Assembly (NCBI GenBank): GCA_002840835.1
Contig: PHCQ01000037.1
Coordinates: 1-45,240 of the forward strand
Direction of reading: 5' to 3'
Length of the DNA stretch: 45,240 nucleotides
DNA from: Betaproteobacteria bacterium HGW-Betaproteobacteria-16
GTDB taxonomy: Bacteria > Pseudomonadota > Gammaproteobacteria > Burkholderiales > Burkholderiaceae_C
Shown: one piece after another, positions 36,385 through 44,662 of the stretch
How positions within the stretch are numbered: position 1 is the first letter of the stretch
How the letters are laid out: every line of letters starts with the position of its first letter
Notes under the pieces: model-generated
Told to the model about the DNA's origin: nothing
The model's input: the letters and a program-made list of their open reading frames with translations, nothing else
The model's database searches: none
Made by a program: the position numbers and the translations under genes

Positions 36385-37011
36385 CTACCAATACGCCAGC
36401 AGGCGGCCATTGTCGATCTTTGAATCGAAACGCTTGAGCGGGCTGTTGCCCTTCTTGATGCAGGCGCCGCTGTGTGCATCAAACTCCCACTGGTGCTTGG
36501 GACAGGTCAGGATGCCGTCATGAAGCGCCAGTTCGGAGATGTCGGTGTTCTGGTGCGGGCAACGGCTGTCGAACACCTGGCAGGACTGCTGTTCGCGGTA
36601 AATGAACAGACCCCGGCCGTCACATTCCGTGCGGACCACTGCGCCATCCGGGATGTCGGCGCAAGCCATCACGTCGTGCCACTGGGCGGGCTGGGCGAGT
36701 GCTTCTGGCTGAAACCCGGGGATGTCCATGTCGAGGATGATGTCCACCGCCCAGATGATCTTTGCCAACCCCAGTGTGGGAAATGCCATCAGCAGGGCGT
36801 CCAGCACCTCCATGGGTGTGCAGCCTTCACGCAGCGCGCGGCCCAGGTACTGCCTGAAGCCACGCTCGGTCTGTGCATCCACCTTCGTGATCACCGAAAT
36901 CAGGCTGCGGGTCTTGGGATCCAGGTGCTTGCCTGCGTCCTTCAGAAAGGCAAAGTAGTGGCTCAGCGCATCGGGCCGGGCCTTGAGCAGGTAGTTGAGT
37001 GCGTCGCTCAT
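36385..37011 (-). CDS. Fusion of carboxymuconolactone-decarboxylase-like and Rieske domains
   Basis: A 208-residue protein with two parts. Residues 1-100 form an AhpD/CMD-like helical domain (TRSLISVITKVDAQTERGFR, then GCTPMEVLDALLMAFPTLG); the usual CxxC redox pair is absent and only C64 is present. Residues 110-208 form a Rieske [2Fe-2S] domain with C151-P-H153 and C170-P-K-H173 and the surrounding CPHQN, CPKHQWEFD and GACI. AAGGAAG precedes the ATG. It is the last gene of the leftward soe operon, so it is likely an electron carrier or accessory factor in sulfite metabolism; that role is inference. I do not know of a named protein with this fusion. Confidence 0.75.
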   Translation of the reverse strand: MSDALNYLLKARPDALSHYFAFLKDAGKHLDPKTRSLISVITKVDAQTERGFRQYLGRALREGCTPMEVLDALLMAFPTLGLAKIIWAVDIILDMDIPGFQPEALAQPAQWHDVMACADIPDGAVVRTECDGRGLFIYREQQSCQVFDSRCPHQNTDISELALHDGILTCPKHQWEFDAHSGACIKKGNSPLKRFDSKIDNGRLLAYW

Positions 37012-37042
37012 GCGTGCTTCCTTGTGCGTCGTTTCGGGTTGT

Positions 37043-37126
37043 TCAATTCCTGGCCACGGCCTCCATCACCTGGCGGACCACACTGACCACCCGCAGGTAG
37101 TGGGCAGCATGGCGGAGATGCTTCAT
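37043..37126 (-). CDS. Putative 27-residue miniprotein in the soe operon
   Basis: MKHLRHAAHYLRVVSVVRQV followed by MEAVARN. The ATG lies one base after the stop of the upstream membrane-protein gene and the ORF ends 31 bases before the Rieske-fusion gene. The peptide is basic and amphipathic or membrane-associated in character. The tight spacing favours translation by coupling, but the size gives little statistical support and there is no family. Confidence 0.35.
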   Translation of the reverse strand: MKHLRHAAHYLRVVSVVRQVMEAVARN

Positions 37127-37127
37127 T

Positions 37128-37559
37128 TCAGTGTCCCCCTGTCAGGATGCCCGATGCAGCGAGCAGCACCACTGCAGCGTCGGCCAGACACACGAAAACG
37201 AAGGCCTTGTCGCCCCGCGCCGCGTGCAGCGGCACCAGCGACAGCAGGCACAGGACCGAACAACCGGCCAGCAGGGCGATGCCTCCCAGGCTGAAGAAAT
37301 CGCTGCGCTGCAGCAGCGAGAGCCAGCCCCAGCCGGTGGGCGTGCCGGTCTGCGCAAGGTACTGGTCCAATGACAGGGTCCACAGTTCGGGCAGACGATG
37401 CAGGGGCACCTGCGGCGCCACCTGACCGCTGACGTAGGCCACAAAGCCCAGCAGCACCACGACCAGGCCCGCCCGCGTGCTCCACACCAGCAGGTCGGCA
37501 TAGCGCTGCTGCTCGGGCGGTTGCACTGGCGTGGTCTGCGGCGGGCGCTTGTCTTTCAT
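37128..37559 (-). CDS. Small integral membrane protein (DUF1634-like?)
   Basis: A 143-residue protein with a polar N-terminus and four membrane helices (around LLVWSTRAGLVVVLLGFVAYVSG, the FFSLGGIALLAGCSVLCLLSLVP region and FVCLADAAVVLLAASGIL). DUF1634 proteins are four-helix partners coded next to TauE/SafE transporters, and this gene's position directly after the transporter fits; I could not confirm the family by motif. The ATG at 37559 overlaps the transporter's stop by four bases (ATGA); an ATG at 37565 is the alternative. Confidence 0.6.
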   Translation of the reverse strand: MKDKRPPQTTPVQPPEQQRYADLLVWSTRAGLVVVLLGFVAYVSGQVAPQVPLHRLPELWTLSLDQYLAQTGTPTGWGWLSLLQRSDFFSLGGIALLAGCSVLCLLSLVPLHAARGDKAFVFVCLADAAVVLLAASGILTGGH

Positions 37560-38515
37560 GGCCATATCCCGGTGCCCTTGAGCAGGGCGCGTGCGCCGGC
37601 AAACAGCAGCACGCCGATCACCAGCTTGCGGATCACTGAGCCCCTGAGCACATTGAGCAGCCGCGCACCAATGCGCGCGCCCAGCATCATGCCCACCACC
37701 GAAGGCACGACGATCATGGGCAGCACCGCACCCTTGTTGATGTAGACCCAGGCGGCGGAAGAGTCCACCAGCGACAGCACGACGCTCGATGTGCCGGCCG
37801 ATACCTTCAGCGGTGCGCCCATCAGAAGATTGAGCGCCGGCACATTGGCCCAGCCCGCGCCGATGCCGAACATGCCCGCCATCACGCCGATAGCCAGAAA
37901 AGCGAAAAGGCCGGGTATGGTGCGGTGCACCTGCCAGTGGATGACACGGTTCGAAGCCCCGTCAACGAACACGCCGTTGAGCGCCAGCGCCTGAGACAGC
38001 GCGTCAGGCCGGGCCACATGCGGGAACTCGGAACTCTTGTACATGAACATCAGTACCACGATGCCCAGCACCACACCGCCCAGCATCATCTGCACCACGT
38101 TGACAGGCATGGAAAGGCCCAGCATGGCTCCACCGATGGAGCTGGCTGCCGCCAGCGCCGAGACCGGCAAGGCCAGTCGCAGGCTGCCCAGACCGCCGCG
38201 CATCAGCGAGGGGCCGGCAGCCAGTGCACTGGCCAGCGCCACCAGCAGGCCGGCGCCGCGCACGAAATCCAGGTGAAAGGGAAAAAAGCTTCCCACGATG
38301 GGCACGAACAGCGTGCCGCCACCGATGCCCGCGGGCACCGCAACAATGCCCATCAGGAAGCACGCAGCGAAGAGCGCCAGCGGCCACACCCACCAGGCCA
38401 CGGCGCTGCCGGTCGCCACCGCAGCGCCGGCCGCGGCATGGGCGGGCACAGCCAGCAGCACGGCGGCCAGGGCCAGCAGCGATGCAATCACGCGCGCAGG
38501 GTGGTCCACTCGCAT
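37556..38515 (-). CDS. TauE/SafE-family sulfite or sulfonate exporter
   Basis: A 319-residue inner-membrane permease with about eight helices. It contains the family duplicates: PAGIGGGTLFVPI near the N-terminal half and GMFGIGAGWANVPALNLLMG in the second half. Members move organosulfur anions, such as sulfite, sulfoacetate or sulfonates, across the inner membrane. The start ATG at 38515 overlaps the soeC stop (TGATG), so the gene is coupled to the sulfite dehydrogenase operon, which supports sulfite as substrate. The frame is open upstream into soeC; those residues are a shadow. Confidence 0.85.
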   Translation of the reverse strand: MRVDHPARVIASLLALAAVLLAVPAHAAAGAAVATGSAVAWWVWPLALFAACFLMGIVAVPAGIGGGTLFVPIVGSFFPFHLDFVRGAGLLVALASALAAGPSLMRGGLGSLRLALPVSALAAASSIGGAMLGLSMPVNVVQMMLGGVVLGIVVLMFMYKSSEFPHVARPDALSQALALNGVFVDGASNRVIHWQVHRTIPGLFAFLAIGVMAGMFGIGAGWANVPALNLLMGAPLKVSAGTSSVVLSLVDSSAAWVYINKGAVLPMIVVPSVVGMMLGARIGARLLNVLRGSVIRKLVIGVLLFAGARALLKGTGIWP

Positions 38516-39435
38516 CAGGCCACCGTCTGGTAGTACAGGTTCTGCGGATGGTTGGCCTGCGCAAAGAAGAACCATCGCTCGGCCAGCAGGCCCAGGTATT
38601 GCACCGCGAAGGCCAGCACCAGCAGGCCGGCCGAAGCAGACACCAGACCCAGTGCCACCAGCGCCAATGGCAGCACGAAGGCGCCGATCAGGAAAGCCCA
38701 TTTCACGCCACGCAGTGCACCGGGTGTCTTGCCGTGAAAGAACTCGCGCGTGTTGAACGAGCCGCCCATGAAGCCCTGGGCGCGCTGCGTGATCTGGGGG
38801 TGGCGAATGCCGATCGCCGTCTGCAGCGTGGAGCGCGGCACCAGACGTGCATTGCGCGCCAGCGACATGCCCCGGCTGACCAGTCCCACTGCGGTGAACA
38901 GCAGAGCCGCCACGCCAAACACACCGACCAGCCCAGGCGCCTGCAGGCCCGCCATCGCCGTGGCCAATGTGCAGCCTGAGGCCAGACCCAGCAGCGTGTA
39001 GTTCACCAGCGTGTACGCGCTGGCCCACTCTTGCAGGAACTTGATGGACGCGTAGATCATGGCCGTGCAGACAAACAGGACGCCACAGGCCAGCACCGTG
39101 ACAACACCCAGAGCGATCGTGTGGCCGAGATCCAGTGCGTGGGCGCCGGTCCACAGGAACAGGCAGCCCATGAACAGCGGCAGGGCGATCACCTCGCGGC
39201 TGAGCCACGAGGTGCGCCACATGGTCGCCGTGCGCCAGGCGCGTTCGGGCCGGCCCAGGTGGAAGAACGAGGCGACCAGACCGGCCACGGTCAGCGCCAG
39301 CGCCACGGCGCCGCCGGTGGCCAGAAAGACCGGTGAGGCCAGGCTCGCCAACTGCGCGCCGAACAAGACCAGGAAGAGGCCCTGCGCCGCGCCGATCAGT
39401 GTGGTGAGAAAGATGACCGAGAAAGCTGGGTTCAT
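38515..39435 (-). CDS. soeC: Sulfite dehydrogenase (quinone) membrane subunit SoeC
   Basis: A 306-residue DmsC/NrfD-type membrane anchor with eight or so helices (for example PAFSVIFLTTLIGAAQGLFL, then LATGGAVALALTVAGLVASF) and the conserved FHLGRPERAWR that links quinone and haem-free subunits of this family. It hands electrons from the iron-sulfur subunit to the quinone pool. It lies 18 bases after soeB and overlaps the transporter. Assigned to SoeC by its place between soeB and TauE/SafE; the family also includes DmsC, PhsC and TtrC relatives. Confidence 0.75.
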   Translation of the reverse strand: MNPAFSVIFLTTLIGAAQGLFLVLFGAQLASLASPVFLATGGAVALALTVAGLVASFFHLGRPERAWRTATMWRTSWLSREVIALPLFMGCLFLWTGAHALDLGHTIALGVVTVLACGVLFVCTAMIYASIKFLQEWASAYTLVNYTLLGLASGCTLATAMAGLQAPGLVGVFGVAALLFTAVGLVSRGMSLARNARLVPRSTLQTAIGIRHPQITQRAQGFMGGSFNTREFFHGKTPGALRGVKWAFLIGAFVLPLALVALGLVSASAGLLVLAFAVQYLGLLAERWFFFAQANHPQNLYYQTVA

Positions 39436-39453
39436 GGTGTGCGTGGGTTCCGG

Positions 39454-40182
39454 TCAGGTCGCGAAGTCTTCGCGGCCGGCGCCTTGCTGTGGCAGTTCAG
39501 GCTGCTGGCCGTCGATCCTGAGCGGGTTGGCCACCCGCACCAAGTCTTCGGCATGGATGGTGATCTCGGTGCGGCGGCGCGGCAGGTAGTGGTTGGATGG
39601 CCGGGTGTTCCACTCCGGCATCAGCGCATAGCCACCCTGCTCGCGGATGGCCGTGGAGACTTCTGACGCCGGGTCGTGCACGTCGCCAAACAGGCGCGCC
39701 TTGGCCGGACAGGCGAGCACGCAGGCGGGTTGGCGTTCAGCCACCGGCAGCGTGGTGCTGGTGACGCGGTCCACGCACAGCGTGCACTTGTTCATCACCT
39801 TGCGGTCTTCGTCGAACTCGCGCGCGCCATAAGGGCAGGCCCAACTGCAGTATTTGCAGCCGATGCACTTGTCCACGTCCACCAGCACGATGCCGTCTTC
39901 GGCGCGCTTGTAGCTGGCGCCGGTGGGGCATACCGGCACGCAGGGCGGGTCTTCGCAGTGCAGGCAGCTCTTCGGGAAGTGCACTGTCTGGGTGCTCGGG
40001 TATTCGCCCACCTCGAAAGTCTGCACCCGGTTGAAGAAGGTGCCGTTGGGGTCGGCGCCATAGGGGTTGTCGTCCACCAGCGGGCCGGCGGCGCCGGAGG
40101 TGTTCCACTGTTTGCAGCTGGTGACGCAGGCGTGGCAGCCCACGCAGACATTGAGGTCGATGACCAACGCGAGTTGTGTCAC
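39454..40182 (-). CDS. soeB: Sulfite dehydrogenase iron-sulfur subunit SoeB
   Basis: A 242-residue ferredoxin-like subunit that carries four [4Fe-4S] clusters, shown by CVGCHACVTSC, CLHCEDPPCVPVC, CIGCKYCSWAC and the split CTLC...CVLAC. It passes electrons between the molybdenum subunit and the membrane anchor. There is no signal peptide, as expected for the cytoplasmic SoeABC arrangement. It is 28 bases downstream of soeA and 18 upstream of soeC on the same strand. Confidence 0.85.
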   Translation of the reverse strand: MTQLALVIDLNVCVGCHACVTSCKQWNTSGAAGPLVDDNPYGADPNGTFFNRVQTFEVGEYPSTQTVHFPKSCLHCEDPPCVPVCPTGASYKRAEDGIVLVDVDKCIGCKYCSWACPYGAREFDEDRKVMNKCTLCVDRVTSTTLPVAERQPACVLACPAKARLFGDVHDPASEVSTAIREQGGYALMPEWNTRPSNHYLPRRRTEITIHAEDLVRVANPLRIDGQQPELPQQGAGREDFAT

Positions 40183-40210
40183 AGCTTGCCCTCCCGGGAT
40201 GCCGGCTGGG

Positions 40211-43156
40211 TCATGGCTGCCCCTTCTTCTTGCCCATGCCCATCCCGGCCATCCAGCCGCGGCGCTTCGGCGCTTCGCTCATGCCCGGCATCATCGTCAT
40301 GGGTCGTTCGGCCTGCGGCCAGGTTTGCTGGGGTTCGTCAGGGCCAGCCGGGTAGATGCGCACGCGCACGTCGTACCAGGCGGCCTGGCCGGTGATGGGA
40401 TCGCTGTTGGAGACCGTGTTGCCGTTGGCGGTGGGCAACTCTTCCTTGATCAGGTGGTTGAGCAGGAAGCCGCGTTGCGACTCGTTGGCGTCGGCACTGA
40501 GGTTCCAGGCACCGGCCGCTTTGCCGATGGCGTTCCAGGTCCAGACCGTGCCGGGCTCCACCGCTTCGCTGTGGCGGCACATGCAGCGCACCTTGCCCCA
40601 GGGCGACTCGACCCACATCCAGCCGCCGTCGCTGATGCCCTGCGCCTGCGCGGTCCGGGTGTTGACGAAGAGGTAGTTGTGGGTGTGGATCTGGCGCAGC
40701 CAGGCGTTCTGCGAATCCCAGGAGTGGTACATCGCCATCGGCCGCTGCGTCACCGCGTTGAGCGGGTAGCGCGTGGTGTCCGTGGCCTGTTCTTCGAGTG
40801 GTGCGAAGTAGAACGGCAACGGGTCGAAGTAGGTGGCCACGCGCTGGCGCAGGCGATCGGGCGGTTGCTTCGGTCCCTGGCCCGTGGGTTTCTTGCCTTG
40901 CGCGGCCAGGCGGAAGCGCTGCATGAATTCGGAATAGATGTGGATGACCACCGGGTCGCGGTCGCGCCGCAACCCGACGCCCTGGGCCCAGCGCATGTAG
41001 TTGTCGTTCCAGTTGCGCATGTACTGCTGCGACGGCTCCAGCTGATGGTGGAACACGCAGTTGTTCTTCTCGTACATCTCCCACTGCTTGGGGTTGGGTT
41101 CACCACGCATGCTCTTCTCGCCACCCTTGCCGCGCCAGCCGGCCAGGAAGCCGATGCCCGAGCCCGGCGCGGTTTCGTAGTTGACAACGAAGTCGGGGTA
41201 GTCACGGAACTTGCGACCGCCGTCCGCCGCGGTGAAGGCGGGCAGCTTCAGGCGTGAGGCCAGTTCCACGATCACGTCCTGGAAGGGCTTGCACTGGCCG
41301 GTGGGCGGCAGCACGGGGATGCGCACCGCATCGACCGGGCCGTCGAACTCGCTGATGGGCCGGTCCAGCAACGACATGCAGTCGTGCCGCTCCAGGTAGG
41401 TGGTGTCGGGCAGGATCAGGTCGGCATAGGCCGTCATCTCGCTCTGGAACGCGTCGCACACCACCAGGAACGGGATCTTGTACTCGCCGCTCTTTTCTCC
41501 TTCGGTGTGCTTGTCGTTGAGCATGCGTCGGACCTCGGACGTGTTCATCGTCGAGTTCCAGGCCATGTTGGCCATGAAGATCATCAGCGTGTCGATCGGG
41601 TACGGGTCGCCGCGCCAGGCGTTGGTGATGGCGTTGTGCATCAGGCCGTGGGCTGAGAGCGGATGCTCCCAGCTGAAGCCCTTGTCGATGCGCACCGGCT
41701 CGCCCTGGTCGTTCACGAACAGGTCGTCCGGGCTCTCGGGCCAGCCCAGCGGCGCGCCGTTCAGCGGCGTGTCTGGCTGGACTGCCTCGGGGCCTTTGGG
41801 CGGCCGGGCGTTGGGCGGCACGGCGCGCGGGTACGGTGCCTTGTGGCGGAAGCCGCCCGGGCGGTCGATGGTGCCCAGCAGGCTCATCAGGATGGCCAGC
41901 GTGCGGATGGTGTGAAAGCCGTTGCTGTGGGCGGCCAGCCCGCGCATGGCGTGAAAGGCCACCGGGTTGCCGGTGACCGATTCGTGGCGCTTGCCCCAGC
42001 TGTCCGTCCAGGCGATGGGCAGCTCGATCTTTTGGTCGCGCGCGGTGATGCCCATCTCGCGCGCCAGGCGGCGGATGGTGTCGGCCGGGATGCCGGTGAT
42101 GCCTTCGGCCCAGTCGGCCGTGTAGGGCTTGACGCGCTCCTGCAGCAGCTGGAAGGCCGGCACCGCGGGTGTGCCGTCGGGCATCTGGAAGTGGCCCAGC
42201 AGAGAGGGGTCGGTGCCCTCGGTGTGGTCGGCGACCGGGGCCTGGCTGTGGCGATCCCACCAGTAGAAGTTGGCCGGGCGCAGCGGGTTGACGATGTCGC
42301 CCTCGGCGTTGCGCAGCATCAGGCCGAAGTCGTCGCTGTCGGCGTTCTGGTTCACCAGCTGGCCGGCGTTGGTGTAGCGCGCCAGGAACTCGCGGTCGTA
42401 CAGGCCCAGCGCAATGATCTCGTGCACCAGGGCCAGCAACAGTGCGCCGTCGGTGCCGGGTTTGATGGGCACCCACTCGTCGGCGATGGCCGAGTAGCCG
42501 GTGCGCACCGGGTTGATGCTCACAAACCGGCCGCCCTGGCGCTTGAACTTGGCCAGCGCCGTCTTCATCGGGTTGCTGTGGTGGTCCTCGGCGGTGCCGA
42601 TCATCACGAACAGCTTGGCGCGGTCCAGGTCGGGGCCGCCAAATTCCCAGAACGAGCCACCGATGGTGTAGATCATGCCGGCGGCCATGTTGACCGAGCA
42701 GAAGCCGCCATGCGCCGCGTAGTTGGGCGTGCCGAACTGGCGCGCGAACAGTCCGGTCAGGGCCTGCATCTGGTCGCGGCCGGTGAACAGCGCGAACTGT
42801 TTCGGGTCGGTGCTGCGCAGGTGGCGCAGCCGGTCTTCGAGGATCTGGAAGGTTTCGTCCCAGCTGATGGGCTCGAACTCGGCGGTGCCACGTTCGCTGC
42901 CGGGTTTGCGGCGCAGCGGCTGCGTGAGCCGCGCGGGCGAGTACTGCTTCATGATGCCCGACGATCCCTTGGCGCAGATCACGCCCTGGTTCAACGGGTG
43001 CTCGGGGTTGCCCTCGATGTAACGCACCTCGCCGTTGCGCAGGTGCACACGGATGCCGCAACGGCAGGCGCACATGTAACAGGTGGTGTTGCGCGTCTCG
43101 GTGGTGGCGCCGGCCAGGGGAGGGCTGCAGGGGTCGTGAAGCGGTGTGGCGGACAT
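40211..43156 (-). CDS. soeA: Sulfite dehydrogenase molybdopterin subunit SoeA
   Basis: A 981-residue molybdopterin-guanine-dinucleotide oxidoreductase predicted to oxidise sulfite to sulfate in the cytoplasm. An N-terminal [4Fe-4S] site (C26, C29, C33, C61 in CYMCACRCG and VICAKG) is followed by the DMSO-reductase fold. The stretch HGGFCSVNMAAGMIY likely gives the cysteine ligand of molybdenum; SAEDHHSNP-like sequence and KPGTDGALLLALVHEI are as in known SoeA proteins. It lacks a Tat signal, fitting SoeA and not periplasmic DmsA or PhsA. The start is uncertain: ATG 43156 is used because it gives the normal N-terminus, while ATG 43186 would add MALFSKRFPR. It is the first gene of a seven-gene leftward operon. 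Confidence 0.8.
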   Translation of the reverse strand: MSATPLHDPCSPPLAGATTETRNTTCYMCACRCGIRVHLRNGEVRYIEGNPEHPLNQGVICAKGSSGIMKQYSPARLTQPLRRKPGSERGTAEFEPISWDETFQILEDRLRHLRSTDPKQFALFTGRDQMQALTGLFARQFGTPNYAAHGGFCSVNMAAGMIYTIGGSFWEFGGPDLDRAKLFVMIGTAEDHHSNPMKTALAKFKRQGGRFVSINPVRTGYSAIADEWVPIKPGTDGALLLALVHEIIALGLYDREFLARYTNAGQLVNQNADSDDFGLMLRNAEGDIVNPLRPANFYWWDRHSQAPVADHTEGTDPSLLGHFQMPDGTPAVPAFQLLQERVKPYTADWAEGITGIPADTIRRLAREMGITARDQKIELPIAWTDSWGKRHESVTGNPVAFHAMRGLAAHSNGFHTIRTLAILMSLLGTIDRPGGFRHKAPYPRAVPPNARPPKGPEAVQPDTPLNGAPLGWPESPDDLFVNDQGEPVRIDKGFSWEHPLSAHGLMHNAITNAWRGDPYPIDTLMIFMANMAWNSTMNTSEVRRMLNDKHTEGEKSGEYKIPFLVVCDAFQSEMTAYADLILPDTTYLERHDCMSLLDRPISEFDGPVDAVRIPVLPPTGQCKPFQDVIVELASRLKLPAFTAADGGRKFRDYPDFVVNYETAPGSGIGFLAGWRGKGGEKSMRGEPNPKQWEMYEKNNCVFHHQLEPSQQYMRNWNDNYMRWAQGVGLRRDRDPVVIHIYSEFMQRFRLAAQGKKPTGQGPKQPPDRLRQRVATYFDPLPFYFAPLEEQATDTTRYPLNAVTQRPMAMYHSWDSQNAWLRQIHTHNYLFVNTRTAQAQGISDGGWMWVESPWGKVRCMCRHSEAVEPGTVWTWNAIGKAAGAWNLSADANESQRGFLLNHLIKEELPTANGNTVSNSDPITGQAAWYDVRVRIYPAGPDEPQQTWPQAERPMTMMPGMSEAPKRRGWMAGMGMGKKKGQP

Positions 43157-43265
43157 GCGTGGGAATCTTTTCGAAAACAGAGCCATGCCAACCGTCCACC
43201 CTCGCTTCGCACAGGCCGGACCGTCAGAGTGGCTTTATTAAAGACAGCGGCCGCATCCCCGTCTA

Positions 43266-43304
43266 TTACCGACACGGGTAACCCGGCATCACCCAGATGG
43301 GTAG
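43266..43304. promoter_or_regulatory. Two inverted 7-2-7 sites, possible NarL-type operators
   Basis: TTACCGA-CA-CGGGTAA (43266-43281) and TCACCCA-GA-TGGGTAG (43289-43304) are both inverted heptamers with a 2-bp spacer, centred 23 bp apart. This is the form of NarL/NarP sites. They lie in the 273-bp region between divergent soeA and the NarX-like sensor gene. A third inverted repeat (AGCATG/CATGCT, 43380-43399) is closer to the sensor gene. Confidence 0.5.
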
Positions 43305-43429
43305 CGCAGCCCGGATCGCACGCGCCGCAACGCCGTCTGTCGAGAGCCCGGAAGTGCCGTTGGGCGACTTGGGGTTTTCAGCATGTATCAGTGCATGCTT
43401 GTGAACTACTATTGTTTGCTCGCAGCACC

Positions 43430-44662
43430 ATGCCGCCCCCACCGGACGCCCCACTGAACATGTCCACCCTCACAGGCAACCCCCCGCAGGATGGCGCCAC
43501 CACCCTGGTTGCGGCGTCGCCGGACGAATGGGGCGAAGACAGTCTGGAGTGGCTGCTGCAGCATTTTCTGGTGTCCATTACCGCACTGGCAGGCGCCCAG
43601 GCCGGCGCGGTGCGGGTGCTGACCGATGACGGGCAACACATGCGGCTGGTGGCGCAGCAGGGTTTGCCACCCCACGTGCAGGAAGCGGAGCGGCTGGTGG
43701 ACCGGGGCTGCGGCATGTGCGGCACTGCCGTTGGTGGCGACGTGCTGGGCTGGGTGGACGACCTGCGGTCCTGTGACCGGAAGGGCGGCGGGCACTATTT
43801 CGGCGGACAGTGCCAGGGCGTGCTGGCCATATCGCTGACGCATGCCGGTCAGGTGCTGGGGATCTACAACCTGTTTTTTGAGTCCCGGGTCGAGATTCCG
43901 GCACCCACGCAAACCATTCTGCGCCTGATCGGGCAGTTGCTGGGCCTGTCGCTGTCCAACGCCCGGATCGAGCGCGAGCGTCTGCGGGTCACCGTGATGA
44001 AGGAACGCCAGGAAATGGTCAACGAGGTGCACGACTCGATCGCGCAGACACTGGCGTATGCGCGCATGCGCCTGCCCCTGTTGAAAGACGCCATGCTGGC
44101 CCACGACGACCCGAAAGCCATCAAGTACTTTTCTGACGTCAAGCAGGCCGTGGGCGAAGTGCACGACAACCTGCGCGAGGTCATGACGTACTTTCGCACG
44201 CGCATGGACCCACTGGGTCTGCTGCATGCGCTGCAGGGCATCGCCGAAGGATTCTTCGGTCGCACCGGCATCGCGCTGGAGATCCGCAACACGGTCCGGC
44301 ACCTGAACCTGTCCGATGCGCAGGAAGTCCAGGTGTTCTTCATCGTGCAGGAGTCGCTGGCCAACATCGCCAAACACTCCATGGCCCGCCACGCGGCGGT
44401 GATCATCAACAAGACCTCTGCCGGCCTTGAATTCGTGATCGAGGACGATGGCCTGGGCATGGCAGCGCCGGGTGTTTCCACCATCGTGACCTCGGCCAAA
44501 GAGCTCGCGGCGTCCACCCACTTCGGGCTCGAGATCATGCAGAGCCGGGCGCAGCGCCTGGGTGCGAGCCTGGAGGTGGGGGACAACGCGGGGGGCGGCA
44601 CACGCGTGCGCCTGTTGCTGCCCACGTCCACCGTCACCACCGCAGAACACACACCACCATGA
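43430..44662 (+). CDS. NarX/NreB-like sensor kinase with cysteine-containing GAF domain
   Basis: A 410-residue soluble kinase. A GAF domain (about 40-180) contains four cysteines: C94 and C97 (DRGCGMCGTA), C115 (LRSCDRK) and C128 (GGQCQGV), a layout that could hold an iron-sulfur centre or a redox switch. The HisKA_3 domain has H201 in MVNEVHDSIAQ, and the HATPase has IVQESLANIAKHS, DDGLGMA and HFGLEIMQSRAQ with GGGTRVRLLLP near the end. The frame is open far upstream over soeA, but only the part from 43430 has domains. Its stop overlaps the response regulator's start (ATGA). Confidence 0.85.
   Translation: MPPPPDAPLNMSTLTGNPPQDGATTLVAASPDEWGEDSLEWLLQHFLVSITALAGAQAGAVRVLTDDGQHMRLVAQQGLPPHVQEAERLVDRGCGMCGTAVGGDVLGWVDDLRSCDRKGGGHYFGGQCQGVLAISLTHAGQVLGIYNLFFESRVEIPAPTQTILRLIGQLLGLSLSNARIERERLRVTVMKERQEMVNEVHDSIAQTLAYARMRLPLLKDAMLAHDDPKAIKYFSDVKQAVGEVHDNLREVMTYFRTRMDPLGLLHALQGIAEGFFGRTGIALEIRNTVRHLNLSDAQEVQVFFIVQESLANIAKHSMARHAAVIINKTSAGLEFVIEDDGLGMAAPGVSTIVTSAKELAASTHFGLEIMQSRAQRLGASLEVGDNAGGGTRVRLLLPTSTVTTAEHTPP

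Noticed and set aside
37556..39220. A long fusion of the TauE/SafE frame with sequence over soeC
   Set aside because: The first part is an out-of-frame shadow of soeC. The coupled ATG at 38515 gives a normal transporter.
41663..43429. Upstream extension of the GAF sensor's frame across soeA
   Set aside because: The text before 43430 is antisense to soeA and has no domain; the GAF domain begins after 43430.
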